Of a stretch of 32,207 bases of DNA, positions 23,927 to 32,194 are shown piece by piece. The notes under the pieces are model-generated. The model was given only the letters and a program-made list of their open reading frames with translations, was not told where the DNA came from and ran no database searches. How positions within the stretch are numbered: the stretch's first letter is position 1; every line of letters begins with the position of its first letter. A program made the translations under genes and the position numbers. The stretch comes from Euryarchaeota archaeon UBA89 (GTDB taxonomy: Archaea > Thermoplasmatota > Poseidoniia > Poseidoniales > Thalassarchaeaceae). Where the stretch lies: assembly GCA_002495525.1 (NCBI GenBank), contig DAFS01000019.1, positions 1-32,207 of the forward strand, in the 5' to 3' direction.

Positions 23927-24583
23927 ATGCCTTTTCGAAAGGTCATGGACTCTAATGTATTCGAAGATAAGAAAGTCCGATTAGTGGTTGCTTCAGCTCT
24001 AATTCTTGGAATATTAATTGGATTAAGTCTTGCAGATATTGTTTTTGATGACTATCAAACTGGGCTGGGGGATAGAGATGGAGATAATGTCCCAGATATT
24101 TCAGATTTAGAACCTGATGGAGATGCAGGAATCAGATTTACACTCGTAGAAATTATACATCAAGAAATATCATCAGATACTAATGTAACACTAGTGTTAG
24201 GTTACAATGATAATGGAGATAGTGAAGGAATGTTAAACGGACAGGTTTGTATCCTCAATCTAACTATATTAGAGAATACTTCTGTAACTAGGCCATCCCA
24301 TAATTGCGTTTTCCAAGTAGCTGATTATGCACTAAGATCCGTATCATTCGAATATAGAATGTTTGAAGAGAAAATAGTTAACCATGAAACTATACGGGAA
24401 AATTGGGATATATTTGCTGGAAATGATAATGAAAATCCATGGGGGACTAATACAACAGTGGACCCAGGATTCTTATCTGTGGGTAGTACAATACTGTTAG
24501 ATGGAATGTCGGATAGTGATGATTGGGAAAACAATGCAAGAGTAATTTGGTATACAAATAGTGTCGAAATCTTTGCAGATTAA
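23927..24583 (+). CDS. Single-helix anchored exported protein with Asp-rich calcium-type motif
   Basis: The protein has a short N-terminal cytoplasmic stretch, a membrane helix (LVVASALILGILIGLSLADIV) and an external domain of about 170 residues. Just after the helix is GDRDGDNVPDISDLEPDGD, a D-x-D-x-D pattern as in thrombospondin type 3 or EF-hand-like calcium loops. Two Cys (in QVCILNL and HNCVF) may pair outside the cell. The frame extends to ATG 23906; ATGs at 23927 and 23945 are alternatives, and I choose 23927 for spacing without strong evidence. It follows etfA closely on the same strand but has no evident functional link. Its end overlaps the convergent propeller/PKD gene by 4 bases. 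Family unknown. Confidence 0.6.
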   Translation: MPFRKVMDSNVFEDKKVRLVVASALILGILIGLSLADIVFDDYQTGLGDRDGDNVPDISDLEPDGDAGIRFTLVEIIHQEISSDTNVTLVLGYNDNGDSEGMLNGQVCILNLTILENTSVTRPSHNCVFQVADYALRSVSFEYRMFEEKIVNHETIRENWDIFAGNDNENPWGTNTTVDPGFLSVGSTILLDGMSDSDDWENNARVIWYTNSVEIFAD

Positions 24584-26091
24584 AGTACTTGAACTGTTAA
24601 AGTTGCCTTGGATGATGCACCTCTATCGTCGACTATTGTAAGGTAAAATACATGGACGCCCCTTGATAATTTGACTTTTACTTGAGAATTATTTGAGATG
24701 ACTTTGTCTGAATCATTTTCCCATGACCAAGTATTAATTATACCATCAGGATCGTAGGATTTACTTCCATCGAGTAAGACCATTGCTGTACCATCAGAAT
24801 CAGATTTAACGGTCAAATCTTCACCTACATCGACAATTGGTGGTAGATTTAGTGCTCTAGCAGATTGTGATAAATCTTCTAAAATATCGACTTCTACCTC
24901 AGGAGGGGACAAATCTACTTCTAATTCTTCATCCAATGCTTCAAAGATTTCAGAGGAATCTGGAGGTGACAAAGGTTTCATCGAGGAGGCTTGTTCCTCT
25001 TCAATAGACAAAGCACCAGAAAATTCAGAATCAAGATTAAAATTTTCTTCTTCAAAATTATATTCATTAGAAATTATTGCAGAATCAGGATTTATGATGA
25101 ATATTGGGGTATGATTATGTTGTTTTTTATCGTCGCCTAAAATAGCAACTCTAGATTCCCCTATGTGAGATATTTGTTCAACTATTCCAATGTGTTCAAG
25201 ACTCCAAATTACTTTTCCATTAGCATTTACTCTTGCGATGTCGAACCATGACGCTACTAGTATATCCTCCTTCCAAGGAAATATTTGCTTTATCGAATAA
25301 TCAAAGTTAGATAATTGATTATATGCCTTAGAATTAATTTCTAATTCTAATAATTCACCATTAAAACATCCCAAAAGTACTCCTTTAGGTGTAGAAGTAA
25401 TACAATTGACTAGACTATCTACCTCACAACTATGAATTTGTCCTTTTCGAATACTCCAACACTCAATTCGATTTTCAGGCCTATCGTCAATAGCCATTCC
25501 AAGTGAATTACGAGAGACTACAAGGACATCAGCTGAACGGAATATCATAGATGAAATTGTTTCGATATCATCAGATGCTGCTTCAGAACTTCTAATTTGG
25601 TCACCAGAACTGTTTATGATCATAAAATTACCATTTTCAAGTGCGATAGCAGAAAAATCTCCTTCTTGATTACTACATATGTGTGTCATCTGACCAAGTT
25701 CTTTTTCCCATAATAATTCTCCATTAGAATCGAATCTGAACAAAAACCCTGAACTATCTGCAACTAAGAAATCAGTTCCACACAGACAAATAATTTCACA
25801 CCCAGAATTTAACTCATGGGTCCAAATTATTTCTTCAGAATAGCCGCAGATTCCTGAAATACTAGATCCTACGATTAAGTTGTCATTTATCTCCAATAAA
25901 CCAATTATTTTGCCATCTAATTCAAATGATTTTTTAATTAATCCATCAGATGAAATTATACTTACAATACCATCCCGATTTCCAACAGCTAGATTTCCAT
26001 CGGACATTTCACATACAGCGGTCGGAATACCGCCCACATCAACAGAATTGAGAACCTCAATAGTTGAATCCACGAATATACTAATTGCCAT
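24580..26091 (-). CDS. Beta-propeller protein with C-terminal PKD-like domain, no signal peptide
   Basis: The first about 330 residues form repeated propeller strands (for example GNLAVGNRDGIVSIISSDG, FLVADSSGFLFRFDSNGELLWEKELG), like PQQ- or WD40-type blades. Then comes a long acidic, Ser/Glu-rich linker (about 340-410), and last a PKD-like beta-sandwich: NLPPIVDVGEDLTVKSD, VLLDGSKSYDPDGIINTWSWEND, VFYLTIVDDRGASSKATLTV. No signal sequence or membrane helix is visible, although PKD domains normally sit on exported proteins. The start at ATG 26091 has an AGG-like ribosome site upstream. An export start hidden further upstream is not seen. Function unknown; protein binding is the natural guess. 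Confidence 0.7.
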   Translation of the reverse strand: MAISIFVDSTIEVLNSVDVGGIPTAVCEMSDGNLAVGNRDGIVSIISSDGLIKKSFELDGKIIGLLEINDNLIVGSSISGICGYSEEIIWTHELNSGCEIICLCGTDFLVADSSGFLFRFDSNGELLWEKELGQMTHICSNQEGDFSAIALENGNFMIINSSGDQIRSSEAASDDIETISSMIFRSADVLVVSRNSLGMAIDDRPENRIECWSIRKGQIHSCEVDSLVNCITSTPKGVLLGCFNGELLELEINSKAYNQLSNFDYSIKQIFPWKEDILVASWFDIARVNANGKVIWSLEHIGIVEQISHIGESRVAILGDDKKQHNHTPIFIINPDSAIISNEYNFEEENFNLDSEFSGALSIEEEQASSMKPLSPPDSSEIFEALDEELEVDLSPPEVEVDILEDLSQSARALNLPPIVDVGEDLTVKSDSDGTAMVLLDGSKSYDPDGIINTWSWENDSDKVISNNSQVKVKLSRGVHVFYLTIVDDRGASSKATLTVQVL

Positions 26092-26119
26092 TGACCTATC
26101 ATTTTAACTGGCGAATGTA

Positions 26120-27622
26120 TCAAGCAGGAGCTGATTTTTTCGCTTTGTCATTTCTTGATTGTTCAATCTTATTCAAGTAATCTTCAGTGATTCCACCAGT
26201 CACATACACTCCATCGAAACAAGAACAATCGAATGTTGCGATATTATTACCACCTGCTCCTAAACAGGCCTCTACCAAGTCATCAAGATCTTGATATATC
26301 ATCCAATCCGCACCTATGGCATTGCAAATCTCTGAATTTGTTCTATCATGAGCAACATACTCATTCTTTGCTGGCATATCAATTCCGTACACATTAGGAT
26401 GTATAATTGGAGGTGCAGCCGATGCGAAAAATACTTTTTTTGCCCCCGCATCCCTAGCCATTTCTACTATTCTCTTTGAGGTGTTTCCTCTAACAATACT
26501 GTCATCAACAATCAAAACTGTTTTACCTGAAAATTCACTTGGTATAGTGTTAAGTTTTTTACGTACTGAATCTTTCCTAACTGATTGCCCAGGCATGATA
26601 AAAGTACGACCAATGTATCTGTTTTTGACAAAACCTTCGCGGTATGGAACTCCTAATTCTCTAGCTAATTCTAAAGCAGCTATACATCCACTGTCAGGAA
26701 CTGGAATCACAGCATCAATACCATGGTTAGGGTTTTTTTCTTTGATTCGGCGAGCTAAGGAAGCCCCCATTCTTAGGCGAGCGGAATGTACAGATATCCC
26801 ATCAATAATTGAATCAGGGCGTGCAAAATAAACATGTTCGAATATACACGGACGATGTTGTGGCTCAGGATGGCATTGCCGCGAATAGAAGGAACCATCA
26901 CACCTTACAACTATTGCTTCACCCGGCATTACATCTCTCTCTAATTCGAAACCCAAAGCCATCAAAGCCGCGCTTTCAGATGAGAACGCCCTTTCCTGGA
27001 ATCCATTTACATCCCTTACGCCCATACAAAGTGGCCTGATGCCATTGGGGTCTCTGAATGCAATTACACCCCAACCAGTTATGGAAGAAACAACGCTGTA
27101 ACTGCCCTCAGCCCTCATATGTGTTCTCTCAATAGCCCTGAAAACATCATCTTGATCTAAAGCATCCATACCTCCTGGACGTCCATTGAGAGATCTTTGT
27201 ATTTCTGCTGCCAATAAGTTCAGCAATGCTTCTGAGTCTGAACTAGTGTTTATTCTCCTGTGGTCATACTCAAGTAAACTAGCAAGTATCTCCTCAGTAT
27301 TGTTTAGATTGCCATTATGAGCTAAACTAACGCCAAAAGGGGTATTGGTGTAGAATGGCTGAGCTTCTGCTACAGATGAGCTACCTGCAGTTGGATACCT
27401 AACGTGACCAATTCCGGCTGAGCCCTTCAAAGATTTCATATGCCTCTGTTTGAATATATCTCTAACATATCCATTTGCTCTTCTATGATATAAATTCTCA
27501 TTGTCGAAAGTAACAATACCTGCAGCATCTTGTCCACGATGTTGGAGAACTAATAACCCATCATAAATATCCGAAGCAACAGAATATTCAGGGCTACCAA
27601 CAATTCCAATAATTCCGCACAT
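26120..27622 (-). CDS. purF: Amidophosphoribosyltransferase
   Basis: PurF makes phosphoribosylamine from PRPP and glutamine, the first committed step of purine synthesis. The 500-residue protein has the N-terminal nucleophile Cys2 (MCGIIGIVG) followed by LQHRGQDAAGI, GHVRYPTAG and AHNGNL of the glutaminase domain, and the PRPP loop VLIVDDSIVRGNT (369-381) in the synthase domain. ASAAPPIIHPNVYGIDMP has Asn where the iron-sulfur-containing Bacillus type has a cluster Cys. It therefore resembles the cluster-free E. coli class. No propeptide is visible, so only Met removal is needed. It lies between the propeller/PKD gene and L37e. Confidence 0.95.
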   Translation of the reverse strand: MCGIIGIVGSPEYSVASDIYDGLLVLQHRGQDAAGIVTFDNENLYHRRANGYVRDIFKQRHMKSLKGSAGIGHVRYPTAGSSSVAEAQPFYTNTPFGVSLAHNGNLNNTEEILASLLEYDHRRINTSSDSEALLNLLAAEIQRSLNGRPGGMDALDQDDVFRAIERTHMRAEGSYSVVSSITGWGVIAFRDPNGIRPLCMGVRDVNGFQERAFSSESAALMALGFELERDVMPGEAIVVRCDGSFYSRQCHPEPQHRPCIFEHVYFARPDSIIDGISVHSARLRMGASLARRIKEKNPNHGIDAVIPVPDSGCIAALELARELGVPYREGFVKNRYIGRTFIMPGQSVRKDSVRKKLNTIPSEFSGKTVLIVDDSIVRGNTSKRIVEMARDAGAKKVFFASAAPPIIHPNVYGIDMPAKNEYVAHDRTNSEICNAIGADWMIYQDLDDLVEACLGAGGNNIATFDCSCFDGVYVTGGITEDYLNKIEQSRNDKAKKSAPA

Positions 27623-27679
27623 AAGAACAAGCCTCGCTAAGTTGTAAGGGTCTTAGCACTTTGCTATTTAGAACTTGAT

Positions 27680-27862
27680 TTATTTGCTACCCATGGAGCG
27701 ATTTCTTTTGCTCCATTGATACTTACGCATGCGAGAAGTTGCACCATATCCACAAGACGAACATATGCCTTTCTGTTTATGGTAAGAATGACGACCACAT
27801 CGACGACAACGAATGTGAGTCGACTTTTGTCGCTTTCCCATACTTGGAGTACCTTTGGACAT
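27680..27862 (-). CDS. rpl37e: Ribosomal protein L37e
   Basis: A 60-residue basic protein with the L37e opening MSKGTPSMGKRQK, a four-Cys zinc ribbon (Cys19-x2-Cys22 and Cys34-x2-Cys37 in RCRRCGRHSYHKQKGICSSCG) and the motif YGATSRMRKYQWSK. It binds 23S rRNA in the large subunit of archaea and eukaryotes. AGGTG precedes the ATG at 27862 by about 7 bases. Downstream on the same strand is purF, with a 57-base gap. Confidence 0.96.
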   Translation of the reverse strand: MSKGTPSMGKRQKSTHIRCRRCGRHSYHKQKGICSSCGYGATSRMRKYQWSKRNRSMGSK

Positions 27863-27947
27863 GATAACACCTATTTGATAGCGCGGCGACTTACCGACTT
27901 GTTATGAGAGTTACCCTTGAGGGGATTAGTCAACATAGGTCTTATTT

Positions 27948-28289
27948 CTATTCAGAAGAGTCCAGTAAATCATCAAATGGACGTTTTCTAAATGAGGCTC
28001 TGAATAAGAAATAAATCGTTAAAATGTATAAAAAAGGTACTATTACAAGGATTCCCAGTAGGCCTTCGACTAAGGAAAAACGAATAGCATCAGCAATGGT
28101 TTCTAAATCGTCATTCAATGAGTTCACAGTAAATGCAGAAATTAAAATCAAAATACTTTGTACTACTATTGGAATAGTAGGCTTACTGTAAGGATGGATA
28201 GAGGATAGTTGGAAAATAATGAGAGAAAAGTTTGCTAACATAAAGCCCCCCAGAGTGTAATAAAAGATATCCAATACTAGTGAGTTCAT
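27948..28289 (-). CDS. Small three-helix membrane protein, second of a pair
   Basis: A 113-residue hydrophobic protein with three predicted helices (about 5-27, 35-58 and 75-105) and a charged tail (RKRPFDDLLDSSE). Its ATG overlaps the stop of the upstream 187-residue membrane protein by 4 bases (ATGA), so the two are probably made together and may form one complex. I recognise no family in either. Confidence 0.6.
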   Translation of the reverse strand: MNSLVLDIFYYTLGGFMLANFSLIIFQLSSIHPYSKPTIPIVVQSILILISAFTVNSLNDDLETIADAIRFSLVEGLLGILVIVPFLYILTIYFLFRASFRKRPFDDLLDSSE

Positions 28290-28849
28290 TTATCATCAAC
28301 CCCAATATTGATAGAAATTATTCTAGTTACAAAATCCTTTTCTTCATCAGTTAATTCGGGTGCAGGATTTTCTAGAGGGATGTTATTTTCAACAAATCTT
28401 ACTAGTAAGATAAATAAGAATAATGATACTATTGCACCTAATACAGAAAATATAGTCATGAGTAAGAAATTTTCTGGCAACTCATAGTGTTTAAGGTATA
28501 GATAAAATGATAATGAAATGAGAATCCATCCAATAGTCAACTCAGGATACCGTACTCTCCAGTATATTGGAGAACCTCTGAGTACTAGATAAAAACCTAA
28601 TGAACAAACAAAAAACCATGGTGCGAAACTATGTAAGAAATTTAGTAAATCTGCCTCTGGATTTTCAATAGGATAATTGTTCAAAACAAAGAGTAAAGTT
28701 CCGATCAGAATAATTGGAAGAGAAAATTGACTTCTTGAAAATGATGGCCCCATTCTACCAAAAGAAAAACCTACCACTAACAGGAAAAAGGCTAACCAAA
28801 ACAACATGGAGCCCAGAATCATACTAATCCCTAGTAGTTCATACTTCAT
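28286..28849 (-). CDS. Polytopic membrane protein, first of a pair
   Basis: A 187-residue protein with about five hydrophobic helices: residues 5-28, 38-57, 68-85, 100-118 and 128-152. The last 30 residues are hydrophilic and acidic (ENPAPELTDEEKDF). Its stop codon overlaps the start of the 113-residue membrane protein gene by 4 bases. No motif indicates a function. Transcription would begin in the 28850-28966 gap shared with the divergent L44e gene. Confidence 0.6.
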   Translation of the reverse strand: MKYELLGISMILGSMLFWLAFFLLVVGFSFGRMGPSFSRSQFSLPIILIGTLLFVLNNYPIENPEADLLNFLHSFAPWFFVCSLGFYLVLRGSPIYWRVRYPELTIGWILISLSFYLYLKHYELPENFLLMTIFSVLGAIVSLFLFILLVRFVENNIPLENPAPELTDEEKDFVTRIISINIGVDDK

Positions 28850-28966
28850 CTATGTTTTTTAGCGAAAATCACTAATTCATAGTTTTCGTAGTCAAAGATT
28901 GCGCGACAGAGTTCATATACGGGTCGTCAGTCGCCCGTCTCGTCGTAAGACGCTAAGGTGCTAAAG

Positions 28967-29248
28967 ATGGTCAAGATGCCGCGTAAAGTAATGCGTTACA
29001 GTCCTTCTGCTGGTAAGCACACAGAACACACTGTAGAGCGAGTCAAGAAAAGGCGAGCTAGTGAGCTGAAATGGGGTCAGAGAAGATTCCGTAAAGTTAC
29101 TTCTGGATACAGAGGTTTCCCGAGACCTAAACCGTCTGGTGAGAAACCAACAAAGCGTGTAAATCTAGTGTTTAGATGCACTGAAACTGGTAAGGGACAT
29201 TCTCCTGCTGGAAAGCGTGCGAAGAAATTCGAACTAATTGATAAATAA
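28967..29248 (+). CDS. rpl44e: Ribosomal protein L44e, zinc-finger Cys mostly lost
   Basis: The 93-residue basic protein matches L44e along its length: MVKMPRKVMRY, GKHTEHTVERVKK, WGQRRFRKVTSGYRGFPRPKP, and KRAKKFEL near the end. In most archaeal L44e a zinc ribbon uses CPxC and CxxC. Here the first pair reads YSPSAG and the second RCTETG, so only one of four Cys remains. The start ATG 28967 has GGTG 6 bases upstream; the GTG at 28958 is part of this ribosome site and would add three residues. It begins the cluster L44e, S27e, aIF2-alpha, Nop10, PAC2 and peptidase E. Confidence 0.95.
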   Translation: MVKMPRKVMRYSPSAGKHTEHTVERVKKRRASELKWGQRRFRKVTSGYRGFPRPKPSGEKPTKRVNLVFRCTETGKGHSPAGKRAKKFELIDK

Positions 29249-29261
29249 TTGAGGGTTAATA

Positions 29262-29432
29262 ATGAGTGGAAGATTCCTACGTGTAAGTTGCACAGATTGT
29301 GGACATGAAACCATTCTATTCGACAGGGCGTCATCCTCAATTTCCTGTTCAATTTGCGGAGCTACATTAGCAATTTCTGCAGGTGGAAAGGCTGATCTTG
29401 TTGGAAGCACAGTTGTAGACGTCCTCGAATGA
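29262..29432 (+). CDS. rps27e: Ribosomal protein S27e
   Basis: A 56-residue small-subunit protein (ATG 29262, TGA 29430-29432) with an intact zinc ribbon: Cys10-x2-Cys13 (VSCTDCGHETILF) and Cys29-x2-Cys32 (ISCSICGATL), followed by GGKADL, as in S27e. It starts 13 bases after the L44e stop, with GAGGG about 7 bases upstream, and is followed 13 bases later by aIF2-alpha. This order (L44e, S27e, aIF2-alpha, Nop10) is the standard archaeal cluster, which supports the call. Confidence 0.95.
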   Translation: MSGRFLRVSCTDCGHETILFDRASSSISCSICGATLAISAGGKADLVGSTVVDVLE

Positions 29433-29445
29433 AGGGGACAATAAC

Positions 29446-30234
29446 ATGAGTGATTCTGAAGAAATATGGCCCGAAGAAGGTGAACTCCTAGTTTGTACTG
29501 TAAAGGGAGTTAAAGAAAATGGAGCATATCTAAATCTTGGTGGATATGGTGACAAAGAAGGTTTTGTTTTCATAGGAGAAGTGGCCTCGGGATGGGTAAA
29601 GAATATCAGAGCACATTTGAGAGAAGGGCAACGAGTTGTTGCTAAAGTAGTCACAATCAAGAGAGATAGAGAGAGGGTTGATCTATCAATCAAAGCTGTA
29701 TCTGCTGAAAGAAGGAAAGATACACTACAAAAATGGAAAAATCAGCAAAGAGCCAGTCAGATAATGCGCGTTGCAGCGCAAAGAGTAAATTGGGATGAAG
29801 AGAAGACTGAAGCAATTTCTGAAGAAATGATTGAAAAATTTGGCTCATTATATGGAGCATTAGAAGAATGTGCAATTTCAGAAACAGCGTTATCAGATTC
29901 GGGTTTTAACGGAAAATGGATGCAGGTAGTAACTGAATTAGCAGTTGAAAATATAGTTCCCCCATTTGTAGAGATTAGAGGTATTTTTGATATTGAAGTT
30001 TGGGGTTCAGAAGGTGTTGGTGCAATTAGAGAGGCTTTGTCTGCAGCAGAATTAGTTGTTGAAAATGAAGAAGAAGTTACTCTAACTTGCCATTATGATG
30101 GGGCGCCACATTACAGAGTTGATATCAGGGCACCTGATTATTCTTTAGCGGAATCTTCATGGGAAGCAGCAAAGAAAGCAGCAACAGAAAAAATCAATTC
30201 CGTAGAAGGCTCAATCTCCATAGAAAGGCTATGA
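29446..30234 (+). CDS. eif2a: Translation initiation factor 2 subunit alpha
   Basis: aIF2-alpha joins the beta and gamma subunits to deliver initiator tRNA. The 262-residue protein has an N-terminal S1-type OB domain (GELLVCTVKGVKENGAYLNL, then GFVFIGEVASGWVKNIRAHL and VVAKVVTIKRDRERVDLSIK), a helical middle domain, and the C-terminal alpha/beta domain that binds the gamma subunit. AAGGGGACAA precedes ATG 29446. The C-terminus ends in GSISIERL, as expected. It lies inside the L44e-S27e-Nop10 cluster. Confidence 0.95.
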   Translation: MSDSEEIWPEEGELLVCTVKGVKENGAYLNLGGYGDKEGFVFIGEVASGWVKNIRAHLREGQRVVAKVVTIKRDRERVDLSIKAVSAERRKDTLQKWKNQQRASQIMRVAAQRVNWDEEKTEAISEEMIEKFGSLYGALEECAISETALSDSGFNGKWMQVVTELAVENIVPPFVEIRGIFDIEVWGSEGVGAIREALSAAELVVENEEEVTLTCHYDGAPHYRVDIRAPDYSLAESSWEAAKKAATEKINSVEGSISIERL

Positions 30235-30297
30235 TGAAGATTTTTCAAGGCATTAATTCATACACCCTCAAACATCACGTCAATATGAGGAGTTACC

Positions 30298-30519
30298 ATG
30301 GTACGTACAAAATTACAACGATGTAATGATTGTGGAGAATATGGTCTAGGAGAAATTTGCAAAACATGTAATGGTAAAATGGAAGCAGTGGCGCCCTTGA
30401 AATATTCTCCTGAAGACCCACAAGGTGCTAGAAGAAGACAAAGAGTTGATGCAGGCAGTGATAAATGGGTAGAATCTCTACCTACTCCTCGGAAAGTGAT
30501 TGAGGGAGAGGAAGAATGA
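30298..30519 (+). CDS. nop10: H/ACA RNP component Nop10
   Basis: Nop10 is a small subunit of the H/ACA pseudouridylation complex with Cbf5, Gar1 and L7Ae. The 73-residue protein has a zinc ribbon, Cys9-x2-Cys12 and Cys21-x2-Cys24 (RCNDCGEYGLGEICKTCNGK), then the conserved PLKYSPEDP and a linker that binds Cbf5. The C-terminal extension (about 20 residues past the usual end) is acidic. GAGGAG precedes ATG 30298. The TGA overlaps the ATG of the PAC2-family gene by 4 bases. Confidence 0.94.
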   Translation: MVRTKLQRCNDCGEYGLGEICKTCNGKMEAVAPLKYSPEDPQGARRRQRVDAGSDKWVESLPTPRKVIEGEEE

Positions 30520-31277
30520 AAACAAAAATTCATTGGATTGTTGGAAGCGGTTTACCTGAACATTCAGCAATATTAGAAGCAGTACCAGGTGTTGGTAATG
30601 TTGGTAAAATTGTAGTAGATGCATTAGTAGAAAAACATCCTTCTAGAACAATTGGGTGGATTCTACATCCGGATTTCCCCCCTCATGCTACATTATCAAA
30701 TAATGGACTGTTAGCACCTCCAAGACTAGAAATTAATTCAGTACTTCTTCCGGATGGTAAAACTGTAATTACAATTGGAGGAGATCTACAACCTATGACA
30801 GCGAATGGCCAATATGAGGTAGCAGAAAGTATTCTCGAATTAGCAAAGAAAAATAACACTCCACAAATTCTAGTTTTAGCAGGCTTAGCAGCAGGTGCTG
30901 AAGATAGAAATATACACGTAATTTGTGCTGATTCAGGAGTTAAAAAATCATTACAAGATATAGACATTAATGTTACTGACGAGCAGCCTAAATCTGGCAT
31001 GATTGGCATTGCAGGCTTACTAATTTCACTATCACCATTACATGATGTACCCACAATTGGCCTAGTGGCAGAAACGATAGGGGCTAGTGCTGATACTCTT
31101 GCTGCAGACAGATTATCTTCTTGGATTGAGGAAGGATTAGAATTACCTCTTGACCTAGACCTAGATTCAACGGAAAAAACTGCTAAAAAGCTATTAGCGA
31201 CTATGGAAGTTTCCGGGAATATTGATGAAATATTAAATGGGAACGAAAAACAAAATGATTCAAATTTTTATGCTTAG
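30516..31277 (+). CDS. PAC2-family protein (proteasome-assembly-chaperone-like)
   Basis: This 253-residue protein is a PAC2 family member (COG2047 type): LPEHSAILEAVPGVGNVGKIVVDAL, IGWILHPDFPPHATL, and a Rossmann-like core with VLAGLAAG and MIGIAGLLISLSPLHDVPTIGLVAETIG. In eukaryotes the PAC2 relative helps assemble the proteasome; in archaea the role is not established, though PAC2-like genes often follow Nop10 as here. The ATG overlaps the Nop10 stop by 4 bases. No catalytic motif is visible. It could be a chaperone or a ligand-binding protein. Confidence 0.85.
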   Translation: MKTKIHWIVGSGLPEHSAILEAVPGVGNVGKIVVDALVEKHPSRTIGWILHPDFPPHATLSNNGLLAPPRLEINSVLLPDGKTVITIGGDLQPMTANGQYEVAESILELAKKNNTPQILVLAGLAAGAEDRNIHVICADSGVKKSLQDIDINVTDEQPKSGMIGIAGLLISLSPLHDVPTIGLVAETIGASADTLAADRLSSWIEEGLELPLDLDLDSTEKTAKKLLATMEVSGNIDEILNGNEKQNDSNFYA

Positions 31278-31285
31278 GTGATTTC

Positions 31286-32008
31286 ATGAAAATACTTCTT
31301 GGAAGCGGGGGGATTAGAACAAAAGAACGTAGAAATCTTTTCTTTCGTTTGATGAAGGAAAACTTTCAAGGCTGTAAGAAAGTGATATTCATACCTTATG
31401 CCAGTGGAGATTATGTCGAGTATACAAATTCTGTAAAGGAAATGTTTAGCCATCTAGAATTTGAAATTATTGGTATACATGAGCTTGACGATCCATTAGT
31501 AGAATTAGAAAAGATGGAAGGAATTTATGTTGGTGGTGGCAATACATTCTCATTGGTTAGAAAATTACATGAAAAAGAAATAATTGAAATCATCAAGAGG
31601 AAAGTTCTCAATGAGGGGGTTCCATATGCAGGTGTCAGTGCAGGAGCAAATGTTGCTTGTCCAACAATGCAAACTACGAATGATATGCCTATTGATTTAG
31701 TTCCTTCATTTGAAACATTTGGCATTGTACCGTTTCAAATCAATCCCCATTATCACCCAGGAGGAATCTGGTGGAAAGAGAATGATGAACTAAGAGAGCA
31801 TTTCGGTGAGACTAGGAAAAGAAGAATCGAAGAATTTCATAATTTCAATGATACACCTGTAATCGGATTGTACGAAGGTTCTTTTCTAATTTGTAATGAA
31901 AATGGAATAGAACTACAAGGAAATAAAGCCGCTATAATTGTAAAGGAAACAGAAATAAAAACTATTTCTCCACATAAAAAAATGAATTATGACTTATCCA
32001 CCAGATGA
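31286..32008 (+). CDS. pepE: Peptidase E (S51 family), alpha-aspartyl dipeptidase-like
   Basis: The S51 family cleaves Asp-X dipeptides. The 240-residue protein has GGGNTFSLVRKL, nucleophile Ser118 in GVSAGAN, Asp133 in TTNDMPI and His155 in INPHYH, at the spacing of E. coli PepE (Ser120, Asp135, His157). The active site looks complete. GGTGA lies 6-10 bases before ATG 31286, 8 bases after the PAC2 stop, so it ends the plus-strand cluster. It overlaps the convergent Gly-Gly carrier gene by 15 bases. Confidence 0.88.
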   Translation: MKILLGSGGIRTKERRNLFFRLMKENFQGCKKVIFIPYASGDYVEYTNSVKEMFSHLEFEIIGIHELDDPLVELEKMEGIYVGGGNTFSLVRKLHEKEIIEIIKRKVLNEGVPYAGVSAGANVACPTMQTTNDMPIDLVPSFETFGIVPFQINPHYHPGGIWWKENDELREHFGETRKRRIEEFHNFNDTPVIGLYEGSFLICNENGIELQGNKAAIIVKETEIKTISPHKKMNYDLSTR

Positions 32009-32194
32009 GACTACGATTAATTCTATCTTTATATCTTCACTAATTGTTGATGAGTGAGGAACAATTGTATCATTATAGACTGCAAGAACTGTTGAAGAGG
32101 GAATATCTAATTCATTTAATATTGTAGAAATTGTTGTTGATACTTCAGACTCAAAAATTAAACTTTCATTTTCATATACAACCTCTACACGCAT
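31994..32194 (-). CDS. Second ubiquitin-like sulfur carrier with Gly-Gly end (ThiS/MoaD/SAMP-like)
   Basis: A 66-residue protein (ATG 32194 to stop 31994) with a beta-grasp pattern: MRVEVVYENES, ISTILNELDIP, VLAVYNDTIVP, IKIELIVVSSGG. The final Gly-Gly and the short length match ThiS or SAMP proteins more than MoaD. It would be activated by an E1-like enzyme for sulfur transfer or protein tagging. Only 13 bases of upstream sequence are visible. The last 15 coding bases overlap the end of pepE on the other strand. Confidence 0.8.
   Translation of the reverse strand: MRVEVVYENESLIFESEVSTTISTILNELDIPSSTVLAVYNDTIVPHSSTISEDIKIELIVVSSGG

Noticed and set aside
27664..27870. A 68-codon open frame overlapping L37e
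   Set aside because: It lies in another frame on the same strand as L37e, whose zinc ribbon and ribosome site are clear.
28941..28952. Small hairpin CGTC-GTAA-GACG before L44e
   Set aside because: A four-base stem, even with a GNRA-type loop, is too weak to call a leader structure without comparative support.
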